This document shows positions 17,671 to 27,224 of a stretch of 64,000 nucleotides of DNA, piece by piece. Position 1 is the stretch's first letter, and every line of letters begins with the position of its first letter. This DNA comes from Acidimicrobiales bacterium. GTDB taxonomy: Bacteria; Actinomycetota; Acidimicrobiia; Acidimicrobiales; Aldehydirespiratoraceae. The notes below the pieces were generated by a model, which had not been told where the DNA came from, made no database searches, and saw nothing but the letters and a program-made list of their open reading frames with translations. The translations under genes and the position numbers were made by a program. The stretch covers positions 1 through 64,000 of the forward strand of contig JAVJSI010000015.1 of assembly GCA_040219515.1 (NCBI GenBank), read 5' to 3'.

Positions 17671-18048
17671 ATGGCACGCATTAGCGGCGTCGACATCCCC
17701 CGTGAAAAACAAGTGGGGATCTCGCTGACCTACATCTACGGCATCGGCCGCACCACCGCACTTCACGTGTGCGAGGCGACCGACATCGACAACACCACTC
17801 GCGTTCGCGACCTCACCGACGACGAGGTCGCGAAGATCCGCGGCTACATCGAATCCGACCTCAAGGTCGAGGGCGACCTGCGTCGCGAGGTCAGCCAGGA
17901 CATCAAGCGCAAGATGGAGATCGGCTGCTACCAGGGTCTCCGCCACCGTCGCGGCCTGCCCGTTCGCGGCCAGCGGACCCATACCAACGCTCGTACCCGG
18001 AAGGGACCGAAGAAGACGGTCGCCGGGAAGAAGAAGGTGACGAAGTAA
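17671..18048 (+). CDS. rpsM: 30S ribosomal protein S13
   Basis: A 125-residue S13 starting [30 protein letters not shown], with the C-terminal [34 protein letters not shown] tail that reaches the decoding region. It forms bridges B1a/B1b from the 30S head. The stop overlaps the rpsK ATG by one base. Confidence 0.97.
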   Translation: MARISGVDIPREKQVGISLTYIYGIGRTTALHVCEATDIDNTTRVRDLTDDEVAKIRGYIESDLKVEGDLRREVSQDIKRKMEIGCYQGLRHRRGLPVRGQRTHTNARTRKGPKKTVAGKKKVTK

Positions 18049-18446
18049 TGGCAACTCCAGCCGCCGGCGGTCGTCGACCGCGCAAGCGTGAACGCAAGAA
18101 CGTCACGCACGGAATCGCTCACATCAAGAGCTCGTTCAACAACACGATCATCGCGATCAGTGACCAGCAGGGCGACATCATCGCCTGGGCGTCGGCGGGC
18201 AACGTCGGCTTCAAGGGTTCGCGCAAGTCCACGCCGTTCGCCGCGCAGATGGCCGCCGAACAGGCTGCCCGTCGTGCAATGGAGCACGGCGTCCGCAAGG
18301 TCGACGTGCAGGTGAAGGGCCCCGGCTCCGGCCGAGAGACCGCCATCCGCTCGATTCAGAATGCCGGTATCGAAGTGACGGGCATCAAGGACGTCACCCC
18401 GATCCCGCACAACGGGTGTCGCCTCGTCAAGCGGCGGAGGGCCTGA
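18048..18446 (+). CDS. rpsK: 30S ribosomal protein S11
   Basis: A 132-residue S11 with [42 protein letters not shown] and the C-terminal [18 protein letters not shown]. It forms the 30S platform with S7 near the E site. The ATG at 18048 overlaps the rpsM stop; the upstream open frame is inside rpsM. Confidence 0.97.
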   Translation: MATPAAGGRRPRKRERKNVTHGIAHIKSSFNNTIIAISDQQGDIIAWASAGNVGFKGSRKSTPFAAQMAAEQAARRAMEHGVRKVDVQVKGPGSGRETAIRSIQNAGIEVTGIKDVTPIPHNGCRLVKRRRA

Positions 18447-18447
18447 C

Positions 18448-19062
18448 ATGTCTCGCTACACCGGACCCAAGGCGCGCGTCTCGCGTCGCCTCGGCACCAA
18501 CATCTGGGGCACCAAGGGCGAGACCGTCGCGCTCGACAAGCGCCCGTACCCGCCCGGCGAGCACGGCCGTTCGCGTCGCCGTGGATCGGTGTCGGAATAC
18601 CTCCTGCAGCTCCAGGAGAAGCAGAAGGCCCGCTTCACCTACGGACTCACGGAGCGTCAGTTCCGCAACCTCTTCGCCGAGGCCAGTCGCCGCCAGGGCG
18701 TCACCGGCGAGAACATGCTCCGCTTCCTCGAGCTCCGTCTCGACAACGTGGTGTACCGCGCCGGCTGGGGGGCCACTCGTCCCCAGTCGCGTCAGTTCGT
18801 CAACCACGGGCACATCAACGTGAACGGTCGCCGGGTAACAATTCCCAGCTACCGCGTCCGCAAGGACGACGTGATCGAGCTCCGCACCAAGGCGCGTGAC
18901 TTCACCGTCGTCCAGTGGAACTCCGATGTGCTCGACCGCACGCCGCCGGCGTGGCTCGAAACCGGCGAAGACTTCCAAGTCACGGTGCGGGAACTCCCCA
19001 TCCGTGAACAGATCGATATTCCCGTCCGCGAACAGCTCATCGTCGAGCTGTACTCGAAGTAG
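18448..19062 (+). CDS. rpsD: 30S ribosomal protein S4
   Basis: A 204-residue S4 without zinc Cys in the N-terminal part (MSRYTGPKARVSRRLGTNIWG, YPPGEHGRSRRR). The S4 RNA-binding domain is at about 90-150 (MLRFLELRLDNVVYRAGWG, VNHGHINVNGRRVTIPSYRV). It nucleates 16S 5'-domain folding. The lack of Cys marks the zinc-independent form. Confidence 0.97.
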   Translation: MSRYTGPKARVSRRLGTNIWGTKGETVALDKRPYPPGEHGRSRRRGSVSEYLLQLQEKQKARFTYGLTERQFRNLFAEASRRQGVTGENMLRFLELRLDNVVYRAGWGATRPQSRQFVNHGHINVNGRRVTIPSYRVRKDDVIELRTKARDFTVVQWNSDVLDRTPPAWLETGEDFQVTVRELPIREQIDIPVREQLIVELYSK

Positions 19063-19074
19063 CCGAGGTTCACG

Positions 19075-20013
19075 ATGCTCGTCATTCAGCGTCCCACCGT
19101 CGAAGCGATCGATGAAGCGGAAGGCAACCTTCAGCGGTTTGCCATCGGCCCACTCGAGCCCGGCTTCGGTCACACGATCGGTAACTCGATTCGACGCACC
19201 CTGTTGTCGTCGATTCCCGGCGCCGCGGTCACCCAGGTGCGTTTCGACGACGCCCTCCACGAGTTCGACACCATCACCGGTGTCGCGGAGGACGTCACCG
19301 ACATCATCTTGAACCTCAAGGACCTCGTCCTTGCGGTGCACAGCGAGGAGCCCGTCACCCTGCGGCTCGACTCGCGTGGCCCGGCCGAGGTGACCGCCGC
19401 CGACATCCAACCCCACCCCGACGTCGAGGTGCTCAACGGCGAACTGCCGCTGGCCAACATCAACGCCAAGGGCCGCCTCGCCATCGACATCACGGTGCAG
19501 ACCGGTCGTGGCTACGTGTCGGCGGACCGAAACAACACCAGCACCACCATCGGTGTGATCCCGGTCGACTCGATCTACTCGCCCGTCCGCCGGGTGTCGT
19601 TCGAGGTGCTGCCCACCCGTGTCGAGCAGTCCACCGACTTCGACCGCCTCGTGCTCGAGATCGAGACCGACGGTTCGATCACCCCGCGTGATGCGCTGGC
19701 CTCGGCCGGCGGCACCCTTCGGGCCCTCGTCCAGCTGGTCGAGGAGATGAGCGACGAACCCCAGGGCCTCGAGCTCGGGGAAGCCGTCCAGGTCGCCACC
19801 GGCGGCCCCGACATGGACCTGCCCATCGAAGATCTCGAGCTCTCCGAGCGTCCTCGCAACTGTCTCAAGCGAGCCCAGGTCAACACTGTGGGCGAGCTGC
19901 TGCTCAAGAGCGAAGACGACCTGTTGGCCATCACCAACTTCGGTCAGAAGAGCCTCGACGAGGTCATTGCCAAGCTCGACGAGCGCGGCCTCACCCTGCG
20001 CAATAGAGACTGA
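19075..20013 (+). CDS. rpoA: RNA polymerase subunit alpha
   Basis: A 312-residue alpha subunit. The N-terminal assembly domain has EPGFGHTIGNSIRRTLLSSIPGAAVT and the C-terminal domain (about 240-312) has LELSERPRNCLKRAQVNTVGELL and FGQKSLDEVIAKLDERGL, which binds UP elements and activators. Length is slightly below E. coli alpha (329). It follows rpsD by 12 nt and precedes rplQ. Confidence 0.97.
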   Translation: MLVIQRPTVEAIDEAEGNLQRFAIGPLEPGFGHTIGNSIRRTLLSSIPGAAVTQVRFDDALHEFDTITGVAEDVTDIILNLKDLVLAVHSEEPVTLRLDSRGPAEVTAADIQPHPDVEVLNGELPLANINAKGRLAIDITVQTGRGYVSADRNNTSTTIGVIPVDSIYSPVRRVSFEVLPTRVEQSTDFDRLVLEIETDGSITPRDALASAGGTLRALVQLVEEMSDEPQGLELGEAVQVATGGPDMDLPIEDLELSERPRNCLKRAQVNTVGELLLKSEDDLLAITNFGQKSLDEVIAKLDERGLTLRNRD

Positions 20014-20028
20014 GAAACCGAGACTGAC

Positions 20029-20382
20029 ATGCCCGCACGACCACGCAAGAGCCGCAATTTCGGCGGCAGCGCCCAGCATCAGAAGCTGATGATGGCCAAC
20101 CTCGTCGCCTCGTTGATCGCGGCCGAGGGGATCACCACCACCGAGGCGAAGGCGAAGGCCCTTCGTCCCATCGCCGAGAAGATGATCACCAAGGCACGCA
20201 AGGGCGGGGTCCACAACCATCGTCAGGTCGTGAAGTTCCTCGGTGACCGAGAGATGGCGTCGAAGCTGTTCGACGAGATCGGTCCCCGCTACGAGGATCG
20301 TCAGGGCGGCTACCTGCGCATCATCAAGCTCGACAATCGGTCCGGCGACAACGCCCCGATGGCCCGAATCGAGTTCGTCTGA
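20029..20382 (+). CDS. rplQ: 50S ribosomal protein L17
   Basis: A 117-residue L17 with MPARPRKSRNFGGSAQHQKLMMANLVASLI, TTEAKAKALRPIAEKMITKA and the ending RIIKLDNRSGDNAPMARIEFV. It lies near the tunnel exit. It is the last ribosomal gene of the block, and a strong hairpin follows 40 nt after the stop. Confidence 0.97.
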   Translation: MPARPRKSRNFGGSAQHQKLMMANLVASLIAAEGITTTEAKAKALRPIAEKMITKARKGGVHNHRQVVKFLGDREMASKLFDEIGPRYEDRQGGYLRIIKLDNRSGDNAPMARIEFV

Positions 20383-20421
20383 AATTCCTGGCACCTCCGG
20401 GTGTCACCCATGCACGCTGAT

Positions 20422-20450
20422 CGAACGCCCCGCCACTCGCGGGGCGTTCG
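20422..20450 (+). terminator. Terminator-like hairpin after rplQ
   Basis: A perfect 12-bp stem (CGAACGCCCCGC, 20422-20433; 20439-20450) with a 5-nt loop, followed by CCGTCCCC rather than a T run. Its place after the last gene of the alpha block supports transcription termination. Confidence 0.65.
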
Positions 20451-20455
20451 CCGTC

Positions 20456-20529
20456 CCCGTCCCAAAGGTGTCAGACACCCGTCCCGCCCGCCCTGCGCCG
20501 GGACAGGTGTCTGACACCTTTGGGACGGG
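20456..20529 (+). repeat. Long inverted repeat with GGTGTCAGACACC core
   Basis: Perfect 24-bp arms (20456-20479 and 20506-20529) continue inwards, after one mismatch, for six more pairs, leaving a 12-nt loop. The core GGTGTCAGACACC is itself a palindrome and occurs again in two tandem copies at 54200-54243. This looks like a dispersed intergenic palindrome family (REP-like). No transposase is near. Confidence 0.75.
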
Positions 20530-20552
20530 TGGGGGCGTATCCTCGGGGCTGA

Positions 20553-21335
20553 ATGGTCGAGCGTCTTCCGCCACCTCCTCCCGACGGGTTCGTGCGGATC
20601 CGGATGCGGGTCGCCTACGACGGCCGGGGGTTCTCGGGATTCGCGAAGAACCCCGAGGCGAACACCATCGAGGCCGCGCTCGAGGCCGCGCTCACCGAGT
20701 CGCTGCGCCATCCCGTCAAGGTCAACTGCGCGGGGCGCACCGATCGGGGAGTACACGCCCGCGGTCAGGTGATCAGCCTCGACGCCGACGCGTCGCACTT
20801 CGACGCGCATGCCCTCGGTCGAGCCCTCAATCGCAAGCTCGGGCCCGAGATCGCCGTCGACGAGATAGAGACGGCGCCGCCCACCTTCGACGCGCGACTC
20901 AGCTGCACCGGGCGCCACTATCGCTACTCCGTGCTGAACCGCCGGGTCGGTGACCCCCTCCGTCGGCGCCACTGCTGGCACGTACCGTCGCCACTCGACG
21001 TCGAGGCGATGAACCTCGCCGCCGTGGATCTCATCGGGCTCCACGACTTCACCGCGTTCAGCAAGAGGAACAAGTCGCGCCCCGCCGAGGTGTTCCTGCG
21101 ACGGGTCCATTCGGCCGAGTGGGTGCGCCACGAGGACACGGTTCGCTTCGACATCACCGCCAACGCCTACACCCACCAGATGGTGCGCAGCCTGGTCGGC
21201 ATGTTCATCGCCATCGGCCTCGGGCGTCGGGCGGTCGGCGACATGGCCACCGTGCTGCAGGGGATGGATCGGTCGATCGCGCCGAGTCCGGCACCACCAC
21301 ACGGACTCGTCCTGTGGGACGCCCTCTACGAATGA
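20553..21335 (+). CDS. truA: tRNA pseudouridine synthase A
   Basis: A 260-residue TruA that makes pseudouridine at tRNA positions 38-40. The catalytic Asp is in NCAGRTDRGVHARGQV; other family segments are RHYRYSVLNRR, FTAFSKRNKS and the closing NAYTHQMVRSLVGMFIAIGLGR. The proline-rich start (MVERLPPPPPDGF) precedes the first strand. TATCCT at 20538-20543 is a possible -10 box close to the start. No strong ribosome-binding site is seen. Confidence 0.95.
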   Translation: MVERLPPPPPDGFVRIRMRVAYDGRGFSGFAKNPEANTIEAALEAALTESLRHPVKVNCAGRTDRGVHARGQVISLDADASHFDAHALGRALNRKLGPEIAVDEIETAPPTFDARLSCTGRHYRYSVLNRRVGDPLRRRHCWHVPSPLDVEAMNLAAVDLIGLHDFTAFSKRNKSRPAEVFLRRVHSAEWVRHEDTVRFDITANAYTHQMVRSLVGMFIAIGLGRRAVGDMATVLQGMDRSIAPSPAPPHGLVLWDALYE

Positions 21336-21358
21336 TCGCGATTCGCGCCCGTCGACGT

Positions 21359-21387
21359 TTGTCGTTGGGCGACGCTGCCCATAGCCT
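21359..21387 (+). promoter_or_regulatory. Candidate promoter of rplM-rpsI
   Basis: TTGTCG (21359-21364), 17-nt spacer, TAGCCT (21382-21387), in the gap between truA and rplM. It has the same layout as the rplC, infA and groES candidates. Confidence 0.45.
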
Positions 21388-21433
21388 TGAACGGTCCTAT
21401 CCGAATCGTCGGATTCCAGTCTCGGAGACAGTT

Positions 21434-21889
21434 GTGTCCACCACCTCAATCAAGGCCAGCGAGATCGAACGCTCGTGGCACGTCGTCGATGCTGAAGGCC
21501 TCGTCCTCGGCCGGCTCGCGACCGAAGTCGCCAACATCCTGCGCGGCAAGCACAAGGCGATCTACACGCCCAACCTCGACACCGGCGATCACGTGATCAT
21601 CATCAACGCCGACAAGGTCGTGCTCACGGCCGGCAAGGCCGAGAAGAAGCTCGTCCATCGTCACTCCGGCTACCCGGGCGGACTCAAGAGCGAGACCTAC
21701 GCCCAGAAGATGGCCCGCAAGCCCGAACAGGCCGTGCAGGACACCATCAAGGGCATGATCCCGAAGACCCGACTCGGCCGAGCCCAGATCAAGAAGCTCA
21801 AGGTCTACGCCGGTCCCACCCATCCGCACGCCGCGCAGAACCCCCAGCCGCTCGAGATCGCCCACGCCGTCGCGCGTCCCCGGGCCTGA
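21434..21889 (+). CDS. rplM: 50S ribosomal protein L13
   Basis: A 151-residue L13 with [49 protein letters not shown] and the end [22 protein letters not shown]. It is an early 23S binder. The GTG at 21434 was chosen because GGAG lies 6 nt before it and the family starts there; the frame is open upstream through truA. Confidence 0.96.
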   Translation: MSTTSIKASEIERSWHVVDAEGLVLGRLATEVANILRGKHKAIYTPNLDTGDHVIIINADKVVLTAGKAEKKLVHRHSGYPGGLKSETYAQKMARKPEQAVQDTIKGMIPKTRLGRAQIKKLKVYAGPTHPHAAQNPQPLEIAHAVARPRA

Positions 21890-21903
21890 AGAGGAACCTT
21901 TCG

Positions 21904-22296
21904 ATGACTGCTCCCCTCACCCAAACCACTGGTCGCCGCAAGCGCGCTGTCGCTCGTGTGCGTCTGCGCCCCGGCACCGGTGTCGTCATGGTCAACGGCA
22001 AGCTTCTCGACGACTACTTCCCGTCGCGCACCCACCGTCAGAACGCCATTCAGCCGCTCGCCATCGTCGAGCTGAGCGAGGCCTACGACGTCGACGCGAC
22101 GATCCACGGCGGCGGTACGACCGGCCAGGCCGGCGCGCTGCGTCTCGGTATCGCCCGTTCGCTGATCGCCCTCGACGAAGAACACCGGGCCCCGCTGCGT
22201 GCGGCCGGCTTCGTCACCCGCGACCCGCGCAAGAAGGAGTCCAAGAAGTACGGCCTCAAGAAGGCCCGCAAGGCTCCGCAGTACAGCAAGCGCTAG
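21904..22296 (+). CDS. rpsI: 30S ribosomal protein S9
   Basis: A 130-residue S9 starting [24 protein letters not shown], with [39 protein letters not shown] and the C-terminal KAPQYSKR whose last Arg contacts P-site tRNA. It forms the usual pair with rplM, 14 nt apart. Confidence 0.97.
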   Translation: MTAPLTQTTGRRKRAVARVRLRPGTGVVMVNGKLLDDYFPSRTHRQNAIQPLAIVELSEAYDVDATIHGGGTTGQAGALRLGIARSLIALDEEHRAPLRAAGFVTRDPRKKESKKYGLKKARKAPQYSKR

Positions 22297-22363
22297 TCGG
22301 TTAGGTCGACGGTGCTGCCCGTGCAGTGCTTTCGGCGGCCGCCCGACGGCCGATGGAGACGCC

Positions 22364-23686
22364 GTGAGCCTTCGCTTCGGCACTGATGGCATCCGAGCGG
22401 ACGCTCGCGATGCCCTGACCGCCCCGGTGGTGGCCGCCCTCGGGCGGGCCGGCGCCGAGGTCCTGGGCGCGGACGGCCTCGTCGTCGGCCGCGACACCAG
22501 AGCGTCGGGTCCCTCCCTCGCGGCTGCGCTGCATGCGGGCGTGCAGGCGGCGGGGGGAGGGTCCGTCGACCTCGGGATCGTGCCGACGCCGGCCGTTGCC
22601 CTCTGGTGTGCCCACGAGAACGTGGCCGGCGCGATGGTGTCGGCCAGTCACAACCCGTGGCACGACAACGGCATCAAGTTCTTCGCGCCCGGGGGCGCCA
22701 AGCTGGGCGACGTCGTCCAGGACCGGATCCAGACCCGTTTCGACGAGCTGCTGGCGAGCGCCGACACGCCGACCCACGCGGTCGGTGACGACCGCCATGC
22801 CGACGCGGTCGAGCGTCACGTGGCTGCGCTGGTCGCGAGCCTCGACGGCCGGACGTTGGGCGGCCTGCGCATCGTGGCCGACGCGGCCAACGGTGCCGCC
22901 TCCACCATCATCGCCGAGGTCTTCGGGCGGCTGGGCGCCGACGTGGTCGTGATCCACGCGTCGCCCGACGGCCACAACATCAACGACCACTGCGGCTCGA
23001 CCCACCCCGAGAGCCTCTGTGCGGCGGTGCTGTCCGAGGGAGCTGATCTGGGTGTGGCGTTCGACGGCGACGCCGACCGACTGGTCGCCGTGGACGGCGG
23101 CGGCCGGATCGTCGACGGCGATCAGATCATCGCCATCTGCGCGCGGGACCGCCACGAGCGGGGGGTGCTCACCGGCGAGGCCGTGGTCGTCACCGTCATG
23201 ACGAACCTGGGCTTTCGTCGATCGATGGCCGCCGCCGGCATCCACGTGATCGACACGAAGGTGGGCGATCGCCATGTGCTGGAGGCCCTCGACGCCGGTG
23301 GCTACAGCCTCGGCGGTGAGCAGTCCGGGCACATCATCTTCCGAGATCTGGCCCCGACCGGCGATGGCGTGTTGAGCGCCGTGCAACTGATCGATGTCGT
23401 CGCGCGGACCGCTCGGCCCCTCGGCGATCTCGCCTCGGCATCCATGACCCGCCTTCCGCAGGTCCTGCGAAATGTCAGGGTCGCCACGCGCCCGGACGAC
23501 GTCGACTCGGTGCTGGCGCCCTTCGTCGAGGCCTCGATGGGCCGCATGGCCGGGCGGGGTCGGGTGCTGATTCGGCCGTCGGGGACCGAGCCCTTGATCC
23601 GCGTCATGGTCGAAGCCGAGACCGATGCCGAGGCCCAGATGGAAGCGGACGGGCTCGTTGCCGCGGTCGAGTCCCTCTTCGGGTGA
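22364..23686 (+). CDS. glmM: Phosphoglucosamine mutase
   Basis: A 440-residue GlmM that converts glucosamine-6-P to glucosamine-1-P for peptidoglycan precursors. The phosphoserine loop is AMVSASHNPWHDNGIKFF (Ser at about residue 99), the metal loop is FDGDADRLVAVD, the sugar loop is GGEQSGHIIF and the phosphate-binding loop is RPSGTEPLIRVM. The GTG at 22364 follows GGAGA and gives the normal family start VSLRFGTDGIR. It is directly upstream of the GlmS-like gene, matching the pathway. Confidence 0.95.
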   Translation: MSLRFGTDGIRADARDALTAPVVAALGRAGAEVLGADGLVVGRDTRASGPSLAAALHAGVQAAGGGSVDLGIVPTPAVALWCAHENVAGAMVSASHNPWHDNGIKFFAPGGAKLGDVVQDRIQTRFDELLASADTPTHAVGDDRHADAVERHVAALVASLDGRTLGGLRIVADAANGAASTIIAEVFGRLGADVVVIHASPDGHNINDHCGSTHPESLCAAVLSEGADLGVAFDGDADRLVAVDGGGRIVDGDQIIAICARDRHERGVLTGEAVVVTVMTNLGFRRSMAAAGIHVIDTKVGDRHVLEALDAGGYSLGGEQSGHIIFRDLAPTGDGVLSAVQLIDVVARTARPLGDLASASMTRLPQVLRNVRVATRPDDVDSVLAPFVEASMGRMAGRGRVLIRPSGTEPLIRVMVEAETDAEAQMEADGLVAAVESLFG

Positions 23687-23771
23687 GGGTCAACTGCGCC
23701 GACCCCGGACCTAAACTGGCTGCGCCCGGTGGCCGACGGGTACGAAGCCAACGAGATCGGGAGTAGCACCC

Positions 23772-26700
23772 ATGTGCGGGATCATCGCCGTTGTTCGGCG
23801 TCCCTCGAGCCGACCGACACCCATGGGGGTCGACGTCGTCGATCCGCTGCTCGGTCTGGCCTCCTCGTTGCGGGGGGCCGACCGGATCACCGATGCGCTT
23901 CGTGACACCGGTGACGCCTTGGCCACGGTCGACGGGTTGCTGCAGGGCGTACCCGGCGTGCGCCTGCTGCTCGACGACGCGTCCGTCGCCCCGGCACTGC
24001 GCCACCACTGTGGCGAGATCCAGTCCGAGGTCGAGGCCATCGAGATCGCGATGGAAGCTCGCGCGGCGCTGCCCACCGCCGAACTCGAGCGCCGCAACCA
24101 CGAACTGATCCGCGTGCGCGACGGCGTCTGGGCCATCACCCGCGATCGCCTCCGTGCCGCGCAGACCGTGGCCACGCTGGCCGGCGACATCCGGAGCACG
24201 GGTGCACTGGAAGCGTTCCTCTCGGTGCACCAGGCCCTCAGCGCCATCGACCGCCTCGAGGTCCGTGGCCGCGACTCGGCCGGTCTGCACCTGCTCGTGC
24301 ACGATCACGCCCTCGACCTCGATGATCCGGCCGTGCGCGCCGCGATCGACGCCCGCGCCGGTGACCCGAACTTCGGTTCGGGCAGCGTGCGAATCGTCGA
24401 CGGTGTGCTGAGCGTCGTGCACAAGGTCGCGGCCGAGATCGGCGAGCTCGGTGACAACACGGCCGCCATCCGTCGGGCACTGACCGAGGACGAGCTGCTT
24501 CGAGCCGCTCTCGCCAACGACACCGCTCGCACACTGGTGCTCGGCCACACCCGCTGGGCCTCGATCGGCATCATCAGCGAGCCGAACGCCCACCCCCTCA
24601 ACAGCGAGCTCGTCGACGCTGCGGGTCCCTATGTCGTCGGGGTGCTCAACGGCGACGTCGACAACTTCGCCGACCTGATCGCCGAGGAAGGCGTGAAGAT
24701 CACGCCGTCGATCACCACCGACGCCAAGGTCATCCCCAGCCTCATGAGCTGCCGTCTCGGCGAAGGACTCGAATCGGCCGAAGCGTTCCGGCGTACCGTC
24801 GCCACGTTCGAGGGATCCGTCGCGATCGGCGCGTCCACCGCCAGCGCGCCGGACCGCTTGCAGCTGGCCCTGCGGGGTAGTGGCCAGGCCCTCTACGTCG
24901 GTCTGGCCGAGGACGCCTACATCGTGGCCAGCGAGCCCTACGGCGTGGTCGAGGAGACGGCCCGCTACATCCGGATGGACGGCGAGACGCCCGGCAACCC
25001 GGAGAACCCAAACGCCAGCCGAGGCCAGATCATCGAGCTCGACGGCAATCAGGCCGGCTCGCTCGAGGGCATCCTGCGCAAGGCCTACGACGGCACCGAT
25101 CTTCCCGTCACCGAGGACGATGTCGCCGTCGCCCAGATCACCACCCGCGACATCGACCGTGGCGACCACCCCCACTATCTGATGAAGGAGATCGGCGAGG
25201 CGCCGACCTCGTTCCGCAAGACGCTGCGGGGCAAGATCGTCGCCGGCCCCGACGGTCCCGCCGTCTCGCTCGGCCCCGAGATCATTCCCACCGAGGTGCG
25301 CGCCGGCCTGGCCGACGGCAGCATCACCCGAGTCCTCGTCATCGGCCAGGGCACGGCGGCGGTGGCCGGCCAGTCGCTGGCCGCGGCGCTCGACGTGCTC
25401 GTGCCGGAAGGGCAGATCAGTGCCGAGGCGATCCTGGCCACCGAGCTGTCGGGCTTCTCCCTGCGCTCGGACATGAGCGATACGCTCATCGTCGCGGTCA
25501 GCCAGTCGGGCACGACCACCGACACGAACCGCACGGTCGACATCGTGCGCAACCGCGGGGCCAAGGTCATCGCGGTGGTAAACCGGCGCGGGAGCGACCT
25601 GACCGACCGCGCCGATGGCGTGCTCTACACGTCCGATGGTCGCGACGTCGAGATGTCGGTCGCGTCGACGAAGGCCTTCTACTCCCAGATCGCGGCCGGC
25701 CTCCTCATCGCGATCGCGATCGCCGATGAGATCCTCGGCGACGAGGGTGCCGCCGACCGGCGCTCGCTGCTGGCCGGTGTCCAGGAGATCCCGACGGCGA
25801 TGGAGACCGTGATCAGTCGTCGCGGGCTCATCGGTGAGGCCGCGCGCGAGTTCGCGCCGAGTCGCCGCTACTGGGCGCTGGTCGGCAACGGAGCCAACCG
25901 CATCGCCGCACGCGAAGTGCGGATCAAGCTCTCCGAGCTCTGCTACAAGTCCATCGCCGCCGACAGCACCGAGGACAAGAAGCACATCGATCTGTCGTCG
26001 GAGCCGCTGATTCTCGTGTGCGCGGCCGGGCTCTCGGGTTCGACCGCCGACGACGTGGCCAAGGAGGTTGCGATCTTCCGGGCCCACAAGGCGGCCCCGA
26101 TCGTGATCGCCGACGAGGGCGAGTCGCGATTCGACGCGGCGCTGGCCGTGTTGCCCGTACCGGCGGTCGACTCCCGGCTGGGGTTCATCCTGTCGGCCAT
26201 GGCCGGTCACCTGTTCGGCTACGAGGTCGCCCTGGCCATCGACGCCCAGGCGATGCCGTTGCGCGAGTCGCGCAGTGCGATCGAACAGATCGCGGCCCGA
26301 TCCGACGTCGACGGCGAGGCCGCGCTCAGTGCGCTCCAGCCGGTGCTCGAACGTACCGCCTCCACCTTCTTCGACGGTCTTCGCAGTGGCGCCTACAACG
26401 GCCACCTCGAGGCCGGTACTGCGGTGAAGATCGCTTCGCTGCTGCGGTTCGCCTTGCGTTCGGCGCCGCTCGAGGCCTACCAGATCGAGTACGGCAAGGT
26501 CGGCACGCCGGCGGTCGTTCTCGATGACCTGGCGGCCGCGCTCACCGTTGGCATCGAGGAACTCACGCGCCCGATCGACGCAATCAAGCATCAGGCCAAG
26601 ACCGTCACCGTGGGCATCTCTCGTTCCGACGAGACACTGCTCGAGGTGGCCCTGGCCCGCGCCGCCCTCGATGCCGGTGCGCCCCGCGATCGCCTCAGCT

Positions 26701-27215
26701 ATGCGTCGCTGCGCACCCTGGCCGACCTCGACCCGGCCATCGCCGAGGTCCTCGGTCACACCCGCTATCGCATCGAGGGGCTCAACGAGAACGGTGATGG
26801 CACGGCCACCGCCGTCGTGGTCGATCGGGGCGGCATCAGCCAGGGCATCCCGTCTCGTACCGACCGGTCCCCGACCCTGCGGGGCACGAAGCACCAGGTG
26901 GCGCTCGAGCGCCGGGTGTTCGTCGCCCTCGGTCGCAGCGACGGACGCTCGCTCGTGTTCGTGCCCGAACTCAAGGACAACGTCACGACCGGCCTGACCC
27001 TTCTCCAGGTGCGCTTCGCCGACGAACTCTCACCGGCCGCCTCTCGGGGCGTGTTGCAGGGGTATCGCAACCGCTACTCGGCCCTGCGCGACGCGGTGCT
27101 CGAGACCGAGGACTCCTTCCGCGAAGACATCCTGGCTCAGCAACCGGTCGTCGATCTCTTGACGCTCCCGATCAACGCGTTGGCCGATCGCTGGCGAGTC
27201 GGCACCGACGAGTAG
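23772..27215 (+). CDS. Oversized GlmS-like glutamine amidotransferase/SIS protein
   Basis: A 1147-residue protein, nearly twice the 610 residues of ordinary GlmS. The N-terminal nucleophile Cys2 is present (MCGIIAVV). A mainly helical insert of about 140 residues separates it from RGRDSAGL (165-172), which in GlmS comes near residue 26. The rest of the amidotransferase follows (LGHTRWASIG, NAHPLNS, LNGDVDNFADL), then SIS domains with FRKTLRGKI, VAVSQSGTTTDTNRTVD and EMSVASTKAFYSQIA. About 300 further residues at the C-terminus are not in GlmS. Position between glmM and acpS suggests glucosamine-6-phosphate synthesis, but the added parts leave the exact substrate open. No glmS ribozyme is evident upstream. 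Confidence 0.85.
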   Translation: MCGIIAVVRRPSSRPTPMGVDVVDPLLGLASSLRGADRITDALRDTGDALATVDGLLQGVPGVRLLLDDASVAPALRHHCGEIQSEVEAIEIAMEARAALPTAELERRNHELIRVRDGVWAITRDRLRAAQTVATLAGDIRSTGALEAFLSVHQALSAIDRLEVRGRDSAGLHLLVHDHALDLDDPAVRAAIDARAGDPNFGSGSVRIVDGVLSVVHKVAAEIGELGDNTAAIRRALTEDELLRAALANDTARTLVLGHTRWASIGIISEPNAHPLNSELVDAAGPYVVGVLNGDVDNFADLIAEEGVKITPSITTDAKVIPSLMSCRLGEGLESAEAFRRTVATFEGSVAIGASTASAPDRLQLALRGSGQALYVGLAEDAYIVASEPYGVVEETARYIRMDGETPGNPENPNASRGQIIELDGNQAGSLEGILRKAYDGTDLPVTEDDVAVAQITTRDIDRGDHPHYLMKEIGEAPTSFRKTLRGKIVAGPDGPAVSLGPEIIPTEVRAGLADGSITRVLVIGQGTAAVAGQSLAAALDVLVPEGQISAEAILATELSGFSLRSDMSDTLIVAVSQSGTTTDTNRTVDIVRNRGAKVIAVVNRRGSDLTDRADGVLYTSDGRDVEMSVASTKAFYSQIAAGLLIAIAIADEILGDEGAADRRSLLAGVQEIPTAMETVISRRGLIGEAAREFAPSRRYWALVGNGANRIAAREVRIKLSELCYKSIAADSTEDKKHIDLSSEPLILVCAAGLSGSTADDVAKEVAIFRAHKAAPIVIADEGESRFDAALAVLPVPAVDSRLGFILSAMAGHLFGYEVALAIDAQAMPLRESRSAIEQIAARSDVDGEAALSALQPVLERTASTFFDGLRSGAYNGHLEAGTAVKIASLLRFALRSAPLEAYQIEYGKVGTPAVVLDDLAAALTVGIEELTRPIDAIKHQAKTVTVGISRSDETLLEVALARAALDAGAPRDRLSYASLRTLADLDPAIAEVLGHTRYRIEGLNENGDGTATAVVVDRGGISQGIPSRTDRSPTLRGTKHQVALERRVFVALGRSDGRSLVFVPELKDNVTTGLTLLQVRFADELSPAASRGVLQGYRNRYSALRDAVLETEDSFREDILAQQPVVDLLTLPINALADRWRVGTDE

Positions 27216-27224
27216 CGTCGGCGG

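Noticed and set aside
18427-20394. A 655-codon reverse-strand open frame opposite rpsD-rpoA-rplQ
   Set aside because: The forward strand is fully occupied by conserved ribosomal and polymerase genes.
23687-23771. Possible glmS ribozyme before the GlmS-like gene
   Set aside because: The gap is only 85 nt and no ribozyme core could be recognised.
23604-26894. A 1096-codon open frame on the reverse strand opposite the GlmS-like gene
   Set aside because: High GC gives long antisense frames. Its translation has no recognisable domain and the forward strand encodes conserved amidotransferase and SIS motifs.
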